DNA of 64,000 nucleotides from positions 953,757 through 1,017,756 of the forward strand of contig NZ_OY763408.1 in NCBI RefSeq assembly GCF_963667405.1. The letters run 5' to 3'. A program made the position numbers and the translations under genes. Numbering within the stretch: the stretch's first letter is position 1; the number at the start of each line of letters is the position of its first letter. This document shows positions 1-8,231 of the stretch, piece after piece. Under the pieces are notes generated by a model. It ran no database searches. It saw only the letters and a program-made list of their open reading frames with translations, and was not told where the DNA came from. This DNA is from an uncultured Sphaerochaeta sp. (GTDB lineage Bacteria > Spirochaetota > Spirochaetia > Sphaerochaetales > Sphaerochaetaceae).

Positions 1-12
1 GGAGAAGCGCGG

Positions 13-1086
13 ATGAAACGTTGGATGGGAATCGTTGCTGTAGCTGTTTTTGGTACAGCACTGCTGTGCGCCCTTCCGCTGGACAATGCTTCCAGCTCTT
101 CCTGGGCAATGGCCGATGCAGGTCTTGCCTTGGACTTTTTCCCCGACTCATTTGCTGCCAATCCTGCACTTCTTGCCTTGGAAGGGCGAAGCGAGACCTC
201 CTTTTTGGCAACCGTACGCTATCTGGATGAGATCTCTGCTTCCAGTTACCGACTGGATGAAGTGAACCCCTTTTTGCAGCGTCCCCAGGCGGACTGGTCG
301 CTCAGCTTTGCAGCAGGCCGTCTTGCGTTCTCCATACAGAACAGGAATACCTTGCTCGACCGCAGCGTGACGGCAAACTACAGTGAGTATCGCGGTTCGA
401 TGACAACCCTGTTTCAGTTTGACTGGGCTATGGGGAAGAAACCCCTCTCCTTTGGTGTTACCGCCCGGGCTTATGCAGGCAGCGAGCGGACCAACATCCA
501 GCTGCGTGAGGGCCATGCCTTGCTTGACTATGCGGTGGAGACGGTGGTGGGCAGGTACGAACCGGTTGAGGACCAATCGAGCGTAGCCTTCGGAATGGGC
601 TTGCTTCTTGACTATGATTGGTTCAAGCTTGCCGTGGTGAGCAACAGCTTTGCCTACTCCTCCCTTGAGGCGCCGCTGGTCATCAGCGCAGACTCCTTGC
701 TCAAGACACTCGACTGGGGCTTCTCCTTCAGCAGCCCAACCTATGATGAGAACAATCAGCTGCACTTCCTGAAAGCCGAGGGTGCCTTGGATTTTGTGAA
801 CCTTGGGTCGGATGAGGAGAGGGAAGTGCGTCTCGGCATTTCGATGAAATTGCAGCTCCTTCCCACGTGGTCGGTCAGCCTCTTGGTAGGGTATCGGGAG
901 CTCAAGCCACTTCCTACCGACCTGCTTCAGACCTCCTTCGAGCGAGGCGCGCAAACCCTTGGGCTGTCAGCCATGTTTGAGACGGTGCACGTGCAGCTTG
1001 CCTATGGCTGGCCAACTTCCTGGTACGTGCAAAAGGACAGTATCCAGCGTTCGAAATTTCTCATTGGAGCCAGTGTAACGCTCTGA
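13..1086 (+). CDS. Outer-membrane beta-barrel-type protein, unknown function
   Basis: A 357-residue protein with an N-terminal signal peptide (basic start, hydrophobic core at about residues 6-21, small residues before LDNASS). The mature part has alternating aromatic/polar segments and many short strand-like blocks ending in a hydrophobic C-terminus (SVTL), as in spirochaete PorV/FadL-like barrels. A GGAG ribosome site lies just before the ATG at 13. No enzyme motif is visible. It ends before the promoter of the next gene. The family guess is by general sequence character only; the surface role is inference. Confidence 0.6.
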   Translation: MKRWMGIVAVAVFGTALLCALPLDNASSSSWAMADAGLALDFFPDSFAANPALLALEGRSETSFLATVRYLDEISASSYRLDEVNPFLQRPQADWSLSFAAGRLAFSIQNRNTLLDRSVTANYSEYRGSMTTLFQFDWAMGKKPLSFGVTARAYAGSERTNIQLREGHALLDYAVETVVGRYEPVEDQSSVAFGMGLLLDYDWFKLAVVSNSFAYSSLEAPLVISADSLLKTLDWGFSFSSPTYDENNQLHFLKAEGALDFVNLGSDEEREVRLGISMKLQLLPTWSVSLLVGYRELKPLPTDLLQTSFERGAQTLGLSAMFETVHVQLAYGWPTSWYVQKDSIQRSKFLIGASVTL

Positions 1087-1097
1087 TGAAACGCTAC

Positions 1098-1126
1098 TTG
1101 ACACACCCAGACGACCACTATATAGT
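1098..1126 (+). promoter_or_regulatory. Sigma70-type promoter for the small Cys4 protein
   Basis: TTGACA at 1098-1103, a 17-base spacer and TATAGT at 1121-1126 form a near-consensus promoter about 40 bases upstream of the ATG at 1166. Confidence 0.8.
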
Positions 1127-1165
1127 CAAACGGTAGAACGTTTGAACCTGTAAGGAGTAGAGTAT

Positions 1166-1342
1166 ATGTCCAAAGCACATAGAGGCAGTGGTATCAGGAG
1201 CGAGGTCAACCATGGACGTGGTGAATGCCCCGTTTGCAAGAGAACTGAGGTCAAGGTTTTGTACGAAGTGACAATCGAAGGCCAGAAGACCAAGATTTGC
1301 AAGGCTTGCAATGCACACCTCAAGGCTGTAGCAGCCAACTAA
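1166..1342 (+). CDS. Small basic Cys4 zinc-ribbon-like protein (58 aa)
   Basis: A 58-residue basic protein that starts at an ATG with a good AAGGAG site (1152-1157), a near-consensus promoter upstream and a strong terminator downstream, so it is a monocistronic, probably well-expressed gene. It carries CPVC (about residues 21-24) and CKAC (about 45-48), the knuckles of a four-cysteine zinc ribbon. I do not recognise the family. The size, charge and expression signals would suit a ribosome-associated protein, but that is inference only. Confidence 0.75.
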   Translation: MSKAHRGSGIRSEVNHGRGECPVCKRTEVKVLYEVTIEGQKTKICKACNAHLKAVAAN

Positions 1343-1360
1343 GGGTTTTCCTTGGAAGAG

Positions 1361-1389
1361 AGACTGTCCTAGGCGACAGTCTTTTTTTT
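1361..1389 (+). terminator. Rho-independent terminator
   Basis: A GACTGTC/GACAGTC stem is followed by eight T residues, directly after the small Cys4 gene and before murC. Confidence 0.85.
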
Positions 1390-1411
1390 ATCAGTGTGAG
1401 GAGAACAGGCG

Positions 1412-2881
1412 GTGGAAATGAGAGAAGAGAGCTGTTATCTGGTTGGGATCAAGGGAACCGGGATGGCCAATCTGGCGCTTCTGCTCATGCGTATGGGAGC
1501 CTCTGTCCGCGGCTGTGATGTACAGGAAACCTTTCTGACCGACCTCTCCTTGCATAGGGGAGGTATTGTCGTTGATACCGGTTTTGATCCTGCCCATCTG
1601 AGCGGCTCTGCGACGCTGGTCATCCACAGCAGCGCATATCATCGGGATCTTCCCATTCTTCAGGCCGCGGAAGCCAACCGCATTCCCCTGTACTCTTACC
1701 CCGAGTTTCTTGCCCTGCTCAGCACAAAGCAGGACAGTTATGCGGTGGCGGGGACCCATGGCAAGACAACCACGACATCGGTAGCAGCTCATATCCTGAA
1801 GGAGGCGAGCGAGGGGGATTTCCCCTTCTATGCCCTGTATGGGTCTTCCGCACTCAACCAGGAAGATGCTCTCTACCAAGGCAGTGAGTGCGCCCTGTTC
1901 GAGGCCTGTGAGTATCAGGACCATTTTCTTTCCTATCATCTCAGAGGCGTGCTGGTCACCTGCATCGAGTATGATCATCCTGACTATTTTGCGGATCTGG
2001 ATGCTGTCAAAGCCAGTTTTCGACGTTTGGTGGACAAGCTGGAAAAGGGTGGCATGCTCATTGTGTGCTCTGATGACAGAGAAGCGAGAGAGCTGCTCTC
2101 CTATGCCCGGCGGACACGAAGTGATCTGACGCTCCTGGAGTATGGGTTCACGGCCCCAGGCCCGTTTCGGATCCTTGAAAACCCGGACAGCACCTTCTCT
2201 CTCTCGCTCCTTCCTGACCAGTCGTTTGCTTTTTCGGTGCATGCAAAGGCCTTGGTATTGGATCATATCGGCGCTGTGGTGCTTGCCCTTTCCGTGTTGC
2301 TTGACCGGCCCAAACCCAGACTCTACCTGCAGGACAAGGGCCTTCTGAGTGATGAGGTCCTCCCTTCGGTGACCAGCCTGCTCATGTCCCAACTTGCTTC
2401 CTTTCCCGGATGCAGGGCAAGGACCGAAGTGCTGGCTGAAGAGGGGGGTGTGGTGTACGTGGACGACTATGCCCATCATCCGAGTGAGATCCTCACTTCC
2501 CTCGAGGAACTGAGGTCGGCATATCCGCATAGTAAGCAGCTTGTGCTCTTCTGCCCCCATACTGCCAGCCGTACAAAAGCCTTCCTTTCTTCCTTTGCTT
2601 CCGCCCTCGCCCAAGCCGATGCGCTGATCATCCAGAGTACCTATGCCTCCGCAAGGCAGGACAGCTGTGCAGTGGAGGATACCAGTGCCCTTTTGTTGGA
2701 GGCGGTGCAAGAGGCAATCGGAACTTCAGGCAAGCCGGTTGCCTATGCAAAGGATGACCAAGCCTGCGTTGAGTTGGCCGGCCTGTGGTTGCAAGAGAGA
2801 TGGTTGTGTATTACCATGGGTGCGGGCAATAACCGCCCGCTCGGGCCCCATATTGCTGCGTTTCGAAGGAGTCTCTCATGA
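1412..2881 (+). CDS. murC: UDP-N-acetylmuramate--L-alanine ligase
   Basis: A Mur ligase of 489 residues. It shows the N-terminal nucleotide-binding loop (GIKGTGMANLA, a variant of GIGGIGMSG), the ATP loop GTHGKTTTT at about residues 112-120, a VTCIEYDHPDYF segment equivalent to the MurC NIExDHxD region, and YVDDYAHHPSEI near residue 350. These fit MurC, which adds L-Ala to UDP-MurNAc in the cytoplasm. The start is GTG at 1412 because GAGGAGA (1398-1404) is 7 bases upstream; an ATG at 1418 is too far. The stop overlaps the ATG of yicC. The related ligase Mpl is a less likely alternative. Sphaerochaeta are reported to lack penicillin-binding proteins, so retention of precursor synthesis is notable. 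Confidence 0.88.
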   Translation: MEMREESCYLVGIKGTGMANLALLLMRMGASVRGCDVQETFLTDLSLHRGGIVVDTGFDPAHLSGSATLVIHSSAYHRDLPILQAAEANRIPLYSYPEFLALLSTKQDSYAVAGTHGKTTTTSVAAHILKEASEGDFPFYALYGSSALNQEDALYQGSECALFEACEYQDHFLSYHLRGVLVTCIEYDHPDYFADLDAVKASFRRLVDKLEKGGMLIVCSDDREARELLSYARRTRSDLTLLEYGFTAPGPFRILENPDSTFSLSLLPDQSFAFSVHAKALVLDHIGAVVLALSVLLDRPKPRLYLQDKGLLSDEVLPSVTSLLMSQLASFPGCRARTEVLAEEGGVVYVDDYAHHPSEILTSLEELRSAYPHSKQLVLFCPHTASRTKAFLSSFASALAQADALIIQSTYASARQDSCAVEDTSALLLEAVQEAIGTSGKPVAYAKDDQACVELAGLWLQERWLCITMGAGNNRPLGPHIAAFRRSLS

Positions 2882-3747
2882 AAAGCATGACAGGATATGG
2901 CTTCAGTGAATCCGTAGGTGAGCAATTCCAGCTTGCCGTGGAATTGAAGTCCTACAACAACCGCTATCTTGATATCAACCACAACATTCCCTACATACTT
3001 TCTCCCTTTGAGATGGAGATAGACAAGCGCCTGGGTGAAATGGCAAGCCGTGGTCATATCGAAGTGAACATACGGGTGAAGAACCTGGTCACTGACATTG
3101 AGCTGTACATCGATCCGGAGGCGGTGAAGAAGTACAGCGAGGCATTCAGCACCATTGCAGCGCTTTCGGGCAAAGCTCTCAAGCCCCAGCTCTCCGACTT
3201 TCTGGGTAGTGAAGGGGTTCTTACCAGCCTGAAGGGCAGTGACAGCGAGCGGTATCGTCAGGTGCTCTTCTCCACGCTGGAGGAGGCCCTTGTCCAGTTC
3301 TCTGCAAGCAAGGAGCGCGAAGGCGCTTCCACCAAGGCTGACCTCATCAACCTGGGCAAGCGCCTTGAGGCGGGTTTCCTGATCATACAGAGCCATGCGG
3401 ACGAGCTGGAGACGCTGGTGAAACAGAACCTGCGCTCGCGCTTTGAGGAGATGCTGGGCGATCAGCACTACGATGAGAACCGCATCCTCTCCGAGGTTGC
3501 GGTCATGCTGGTGAAATACTCGGTGAACGAGGAGATCAAGCGTCTTGCCGTGCATCTGAAGGAGTATTTCGCCCTGCTTGCCTTGGATGAGCCGGTCGGC
3601 AAGCGCCTGGATTTTCTCTGCCAGGAGATGAACCGGGAGATCAATACCATCGGCAGCAAGAGCCAGATGGTGGAGCTCAACATCCAGGTTGTGGCCATGA
3701 AGGACAGCCTGGAGAACATTCGTGAACAAATCCGCAATATTGAGTGA
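2878..3747 (+). CDS. YicC family protein
   Basis: The 289-residue protein opens with MKSMTGYG, the hallmark of the YicC/DUF1732 family, and ends with the conserved REINTIGSK and SLENIREQIRNIE segments. E. coli YicC acts in RNA turnover as an endoribonuclease or adaptor for small-RNA decay. Length matches the family (about 290). The ATG overlaps the murC stop (ATGA), implying translational coupling, and its own stop overlaps a GTG of the kinase gene. Confidence 0.92.
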   Translation: MKSMTGYGFSESVGEQFQLAVELKSYNNRYLDINHNIPYILSPFEMEIDKRLGEMASRGHIEVNIRVKNLVTDIELYIDPEAVKKYSEAFSTIAALSGKALKPQLSDFLGSEGVLTSLKGSDSERYRQVLFSTLEEALVQFSASKEREGASTKADLINLGKRLEAGFLIIQSHADELETLVKQNLRSRFEEMLGDQHYDENRILSEVAVMLVKYSVNEEIKRLAVHLKEYFALLALDEPVGKRLDFLCQEMNREINTIGSKSQMVELNIQVVAMKDSLENIREQIRNIE

Positions 3748-3758
3748 CGGGGGAAACG

Positions 3759-4283
3759 GTGCGCATTGCAATTAGTGGGAAGAGTGGCTGCGGCAATACG
3801 ACGGTGAGCAAACTGGTGGCCGATGCATTGGGCTTTACGATGATCAATTTTACTTTCCGGACGCTCAGCGAGGAGAAGGGGATTGAGTTCTGGACCTTCT
3901 GCAAGCAAGCCGAGCATACCGATGAGTACGACCTTGAGGTTGACCGGCGTCAGGTGGAGATGGCCATGGCACAGGAGCATTGTGTGCTTGGCAGTCGCTT
4001 GGCAATCTGGATGCTCAAGGATGCAGATCTCAAGATCTACCTGACGGCAAGCAGCGAGGAGCGGGCCAGAAGAATCACCGAACGGGAGGGCGGAAGCCTC
4101 TCTGAGCGGATGGAGCAGACCCAGCGCCGTGATGCGAATGACAGCAAGCGCTATCTTCGCCTCTATGGCATCGACAACAGCGACACAAGCATTGCCGACC
4201 TGGTGATCGATACCTCACAGCTCGGACCCGAGCAGGTTGCAGATCTCATCATTGCGGAGGTGCACAAGCGTGACAAACATTAG
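3759..4283 (+). CDS. Cytidylate kinase-like P-loop kinase
   Basis: A P-loop NMP-kinase-like protein of about 174 residues. The loop reads SGKSGCGNTT, the variant seen in short (archaeal-type) (d)CMP kinases, followed by an MINFTFRTLSEE block and a VLGSRLAIWMLKDADLKIYL block typical of these kinases, then ERARRI. It probably phosphorylates CMP/dCMP. The GTG at 3759 is preferred over the overlapping GTG at 3744 because GGGGGAAA sits just before it and the protein then starts MRIAISGKSG. A second, different cytidylate-kinase-like gene lies at 48818, so one may have another substrate. Confidence 0.82.
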   Translation: MRIAISGKSGCGNTTVSKLVADALGFTMINFTFRTLSEEKGIEFWTFCKQAEHTDEYDLEVDRRQVEMAMAQEHCVLGSRLAIWMLKDADLKIYLTASSEERARRITEREGGSLSERMEQTQRRDANDSKRYLRLYGIDNSDTSIADLVIDTSQLGPEQVADLIIAEVHKRDKH

Positions 4284-4755
4284 ACGCCTTTGCCTGCTTC
4301 TGGTTCTCCTGGTGCTTTCTCTTGGGTCGGTGTCTGCCAAGAGCTATGTGGGTGTTTCCCAGTCGCTGGCAGCAAGCTCGGTTGAAGTGGGGTTCCTGAC
4401 CAGAGGCTTCGAGCAAAATCTGGTATACTCGCTTCCCACGGTGCAGACGGATGCATCTTCCTGGATCGACAACAGCGCACTCTCGGCACACCTGCTCTAC
4501 CGGTTCCACCAGTTCAATCCCCTTGTTGTGGGCGTTGGGGTGAAGACGCAGGGTGGTTGGCAGGAAGATGATTACTATGCCGTGGGCTTGGGGGGAGTGC
4601 TCAGCCTTTCCTATGAGTTCCTCGGCCGCCATGGCATGTTCTTTGCCGAGGCGTCCTACCTGCCTTGGATCTACCAGGACGGCAGTGCCTCTACTGACTA
4701 TGTGGACAAGATGCTCGCCCAGTACGTGCGTCTTGGCTATCGGCATGTATTGTAA
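4270..4755 (+). CDS. Secreted or outer-membrane protein, unknown
   Basis: A 161-residue protein starting at GTG 4270, which overlaps the end of the kinase gene and follows a GCGGAGG site. It begins with a clear signal peptide (NIRRLCLLLVLLVLSLGSVSA, cleavage near AKS). The remainder has tyrosine-rich, strand-like segments and ends GYRHVL, as in small beta-barrel proteins. I do not recognise a family. Placement between cmk and rpoZ looks like chance operon membership. Confidence 0.65.
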   Translation: MTNIRRLCLLLVLLVLSLGSVSAKSYVGVSQSLAASSVEVGFLTRGFEQNLVYSLPTVQTDASSWIDNSALSAHLLYRFHQFNPLVVGVGVKTQGGWQEDDYYAVGLGGVLSLSYEFLGRHGMFFAEASYLPWIYQDGSASTDYVDKMLAQYVRLGYRHVL

Positions 4756-4835
4756 GGTCTGTACATTTTGTGGAAAAATCTTTATGCTATCAAAGTTGCA
4801 GATAGTTGTTCTGCAGACTGACAAGGAGTTATACG

Positions 4836-5039
4836 GTGAGCATTCCATTGAACAGCCTTATTGATTATGAGGACAATATCTACCAAATTACCTGCGTGGC
4901 AATCAAGGAAGCGAACATCCTGAGCAATCCTGGGTGTGGCGGTAAAGAGATCGAGGAGAACAATGGGAAAATCGTCAGCGAGGTTCTCACCAGAGCTCTC
5001 AAAGGTGAAATCCATTTCGAAGCCTCAGAAGAAGCCTGA
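4836..5039 (+). CDS. rpoZ: RNA polymerase omega subunit (spirochaete type)
   Basis: A 67-residue protein from GTG 4836 with AAGGAG (4823-4828) correctly placed. The sequence has the omega pattern: a helix with YEDNIYQITCVAIKEA (equivalent to the R-x-LVLVAARRA helix of E. coli omega) and KEIEENNGKIVSEVLTRAL (equivalent to the EENDKTTVIALREI segment). Omega assists assembly of the beta-prime subunit. The gene is overlapped by miaA for 77 bases in another frame. Identification is by pattern; very short length lowers certainty. Confidence 0.75.
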   Translation: MSIPLNSLIDYEDNIYQITCVAIKEANILSNPGCGGKEIEENNGKIVSEVLTRALKGEIHFEASEEA

Positions 5040-5964
5040 TTTCGGCAAACCCATCATTTTTATCTTCGGCCCGACTGGGGTCGGAAAAACAGAACTTCTG
5101 CTGGATCTCGATCCGCAGAGGTTTTCTGTTATCAACGCAGACTCAATCCAAGTGTATCGCTATCTGGACATTGGCTCAGCCAAGGCTCCCCAGTCGGTGC
5201 AAGCTGCAATCAAGCACTATCTGATCGATATCCAGGACCCGTGGCAACAGTTCTCCGTCGGTGACTTCATCGAACAGGCTGATCAGGCCTGCCGGGAACT
5301 CTGGGATGAGGGAAAGGTGCCGGTGGTGTGCGGGGGAACCGCATACTACTTCAAGCATTTTCTCTTCGGCCTGAGTGAGGCTCCTCCCAGTGATGAGCTC
5401 ATCCGCAAGCATATCGCAACGCAGATTGAGGAGCAGGGAAGGGCTTGGGCCTATGAGTACCTGGAGCGAGTCGACCCCGTCTCCTTTGCACGCATCCACA
5501 GTTCCGACATCTATCGGATCTCCCGTGCCCTTGAGGTGTGGGAAACCTGTGGCCGGCCGCTCTCCAGTTTCAGCATTCCCACCGAGAAACGGAATGGCAT
5601 GCAACCCCTGGTCATAGGGTTGCAGCGAGAGCCTGAAGTGCTCCGCCAGCGGCTTGGGCTTCGCATCAAGATGATGTTCGATGAGGGGTTGGAAGAAGAA
5701 ATCCGCTCCCTGATCCGCAGGGGCGCCCAGTCCTGGTGGCCGGGTCTTCAGGGCATCGGTTACCGTGAGTTCTTCCAGGCCCGAGAGCATGGGGAGTGGT
5801 CGCGCTCCCTGATCGCCGACCAGATAGAACGAAACAGCCGCTTCTATGCGAAGCGGCAGCTCACCTTTTTCAGAAGTTTTGCAGATGCGCTCTGGAAGGA
5901 TCCCTCTGACAAGCAGGAGATCCTTGACTGCATCGGGGAGTACCTCAGAACCGTTTCTGGGTAG
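4963..5964 (+). CDS. miaA: tRNA dimethylallyltransferase
   Basis: MiaA transfers dimethylallyl to A37 of tRNAs reading UNN codons. Visible are the P-loop FGPTGVGKTE, the NADSIQVYRYLDIGSAK block (family DSMQVYRGMDIGTAK), GGTAYYFKHFLFGL, RISRALEVWETCGRPLS and GLQGIGYREF. The ATG at 4963 has GAGGAG six bases upstream and gives an N-terminal tail of about 30 residues before the P-loop; a downstream GTG at 5005 without a good site would remove part of it. The start lies inside rpoZ. The 3' end overlaps the convergent membrane-protein gene by 20 bases. Confidence 0.92.
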   Translation: MGKSSARFSPELSKVKSISKPQKKPDFGKPIIFIFGPTGVGKTELLLDLDPQRFSVINADSIQVYRYLDIGSAKAPQSVQAAIKHYLIDIQDPWQQFSVGDFIEQADQACRELWDEGKVPVVCGGTAYYFKHFLFGLSEAPPSDELIRKHIATQIEEQGRAWAYEYLERVDPVSFARIHSSDIYRISRALEVWETCGRPLSSFSIPTEKRNGMQPLVIGLQREPEVLRQRLGLRIKMMFDEGLEEEIRSLIRRGAQSWWPGLQGIGYREFFQAREHGEWSRSLIADQIERNSRFYAKRQLTFFRSFADALWKDPSDKQEILDCIGEYLRTVSG

Positions 5965-7396
5965 GAACGACTAGACGTTCCACAAATTCCACGTTCACCG
6001 CCTTGATGCCGGTAATCTCGTACCAACCCCGTTTGCCCAGTTCCACACTAAACTGCTGTGTTATGCGGTAGAGGTAGATCGGCACTCCCTCAGTCGGGAC
6101 CTGTTCTTCCCCTTCATCAGCGTAGGAGTAGGGGGTGTAGAGCGTTCCTGTGGCAGTGAAAGTCGTTTCATCCTGTTGCACCACCCCAAGATCGGCAACC
6201 CCATAGAGGAATGTTCCCTCCACCAGGGCCGGCTTTCCGTCGGCGATCCAACGGTTCGGGTCAACCTGGCTGTTGATGCCCTCGTAGGCCTGGCGGGTCT
6301 GCCGGGTAACAAAGAGGTTGGTCACTTCCATGGACGCAGGGTTCTTCGTGCCCTTTGCAAGGGAGGCTTCCATCTTCTGCAGATCAAGTGAGTTCTGACC
6401 TGCGTAATACTCCTCAACAACCTGCACTTGGCTCATTCCCGCAGTGTAGGGCGGGGTAAGGGCAAGCTGGATGCGGCTGGTGGTGAACCAGGCGACAGCT
6501 CCTACGCTCAGAACGACAGTGATGACAATCCATCCCTTCTTTCTCCAGAAAATCTTTCGGTTGGCACGCTTTGTCTGTGCTTCCACAAACTTCCTGCACG
6601 CTTCGATCGACAGATAGGCATCCCGCACTGGGGCTTGGTCCAAGCTTTCCAAATCCCATGCAAGCTTCTCGGTCTGCTCCAGGAAGGTGGACAGTGCTGC
6701 CTGACTCTCCTTGTTGCCTGCTGCATCCCGTTGCCGGGTGAGGCTCAGGGTGAGGGTGGTGTGGATGAAGGCCGCCGTGGACTGGGCAAGCGGGGTCTGT
6801 GCTGAGGTGATGGGCAGGGGCCTGAAGGCGTCCTCCCGCGTCAGGCGGTCGGCAAAGGGAGCAAAGCCGAGTGCTGCATAGTAGAGCAATTGTCCCATCT
6901 GGTCACAAAGGGAGAAGGGGGCGTGGATGCCATGATGCACCCACGCTGAGATATTTTGGTATCGGTCATCCTCCTCAGCGGTGGAGGAGAAGAGGTCTCC
7001 CAGGGTTTGGGGAAGTATGAGAAGCCTTCCGTCCTCGATGCCCCAGACTCTCCACAGCGGCAGGATGCCGCTGCTCAGGTCGAGGAACTCGGAACTGAGA
7101 CGGGAAAGGGCATCGGCAAGACGGCGGACCCACAAGAGGGCCTTGTCGCGCTTCTTGGTTGCAATCTCTGCGAACGGGAACAGCTGCAGATGGTCAAAGT
7201 AAAGGCAACGTTCTCCCTCTATGATGGAGATTCCCTTCCAGTACCAGCTTGTCAGAGTTCCCTCCTCGTAGAGATATCCTTTCTCTTTTTCTCCTTGCAG
7301 CAGGTATGAGGGAAGCTCGACCTCTTGGGGTGCGATGGTGATGCATCGCATCAGCTCTCCTTCGATCAGATGATCAAAGGTTCGTTTCACTGGCAT
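5945..7396 (-). CDS. Membrane protein with pseudokinase-like N-terminal region
   Basis: A 483-residue protein with one transmembrane helix at about residues 288-305, preceded by a basic stretch (KRANRKIFWRKK), so the N-terminal 280 residues are predicted cytoplasmic and the C-terminal 175 outside. The segment around residues 165-185 (DQMGQLLYYAALGFAPF) resembles helix F of protein kinases, but no catalytic HRD or DFG motif is evident; a pseudokinase-like fold is only a suggestion. The start has AGGAGA upstream and overlaps the 3' end of the MEMO-like gene, so it is the last gene of the folC cluster. Confidence 0.7.
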   Translation of the reverse strand: MPVKRTFDHLIEGELMRCITIAPQEVELPSYLLQGEKEKGYLYEEGTLTSWYWKGISIIEGERCLYFDHLQLFPFAEIATKKRDKALLWVRRLADALSRLSSEFLDLSSGILPLWRVWGIEDGRLLILPQTLGDLFSSTAEEDDRYQNISAWVHHGIHAPFSLCDQMGQLLYYAALGFAPFADRLTREDAFRPLPITSAQTPLAQSTAAFIHTTLTLSLTRQRDAAGNKESQAALSTFLEQTEKLAWDLESLDQAPVRDAYLSIEACRKFVEAQTKRANRKIFWRKKGWIVITVVLSVGAVAWFTTSRIQLALTPPYTAGMSQVQVVEEYYAGQNSLDLQKMEASLAKGTKNPASMEVTNLFVTRQTRQAYEGINSQVDPNRWIADGKPALVEGTFLYGVADLGVVQQDETTFTATGTLYTPYSYADEGEEQVPTEGVPIYLYRITQQFSVELGKRGWYEITGIKAVNVEFVERLVVPTQKRF

Positions 7397-8231
7397 GTCT
7401 TTCTCCTAAGCTGGCACTGAGGTGCCAAACGTCTTTCTCTTTTCCTTCCCCAAGTACTGAAGGAGCTGGATGCTCTTGTCCTTTGCAGTACCAGCTGTTG
7501 AGCTGCCATCGCCGGATGGCCCAAGGCTGGCGTCTGATCGCTTCCAATGAAGGAAGGTTGCAGCAACTAATCAGATGATGTTGCCCTGCTTCCCAGAGGT
7601 CGGAACCTTGGCGCAAGAGGTCTGCAAGGGTGTTCGCATGGTCGGCTGCAACATCGCTGGGAAGCAGTGCATTGGCATTGCTGCTGACGACAAACAGGGT
7701 ATCGGGTTCTTTTTCGGTGATGGTACGCAGCAGGTATGCCAATTTTGCTGTCTGTTCTTTGGTGCAGGACCCTACCGCAAGGCCGAGCACGGGGGTGTCA
7801 GGCAGGTAGGAGTGGATGAAGGGAAGGGTGAGTTCAAAGGCACTCTCCTCCTCAAAATAGCTGTCCTGGAGAGCCAGATGGGGAGCATGGAGGGTTTGGA
7901 GATGCATACGCATCCCAGTGGCAAACCTGATGTGCATCCCTCCGACAACCATACCCTCTTGTGTCGGACTGAAGACAAAGGCTGGTTCGTCGCACAACAG
8001 AACCTCCTGATGGAGGGGAACAAGCACCACCACCAGTTTGCATGGAAGGCCGGAAGCAAGGGAAAAACTTGCATGCAGGGCTTCCATGCTCAGATCATAG
8101 GCTGCATGGGGACACAACAAAGCGGAAGGAAGGGTGCAGAGATGCTCAGCTGACTCCCTTGTTTGGGTTGCCTTTTCCAGTTCAGCCGGATCCTCCGGGT
8201 AGAATATCACTTGGTGGTGCGCTTCAAGCAT
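7374..8231 (-). CDS. MEMO1 / AmmeMemoRadiSam protein B-like
   Basis: About 285 residues from the ATG at 8231, which has GGAGG six bases upstream and overlaps the rqcH stop. Family features: PHAAYDL near residue 35-40 (MEMO PHAGY), and EEESAFELTLPFIHSYLPDTPVLGLAVG (MEMO EHSxExQLPF and PILVG). The third region, usually SSDxSHY, reads VSSNANALL, so the set of metal-site residues looks incomplete. MEMO proteins resemble extradiol dioxygenases; in bacteria their role is unclear. The usual AMMECR1 and radical-SAM partners are not adjacent. Confidence 0.75.
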   Translation of the reverse strand: MLEAHHQVIFYPEDPAELEKATQTRESAEHLCTLPSALLCPHAAYDLSMEALHASFSLASGLPCKLVVVLVPLHQEVLLCDEPAFVFSPTQEGMVVGGMHIRFATGMRMHLQTLHAPHLALQDSYFEEESAFELTLPFIHSYLPDTPVLGLAVGSCTKEQTAKLAYLLRTITEKEPDTLFVVSSNANALLPSDVAADHANTLADLLRQGSDLWEAGQHHLISCCNLPSLEAIRRQPWAIRRWQLNSWYCKGQEHPAPSVLGEGKEKDVWHLSASLGERHASETNL

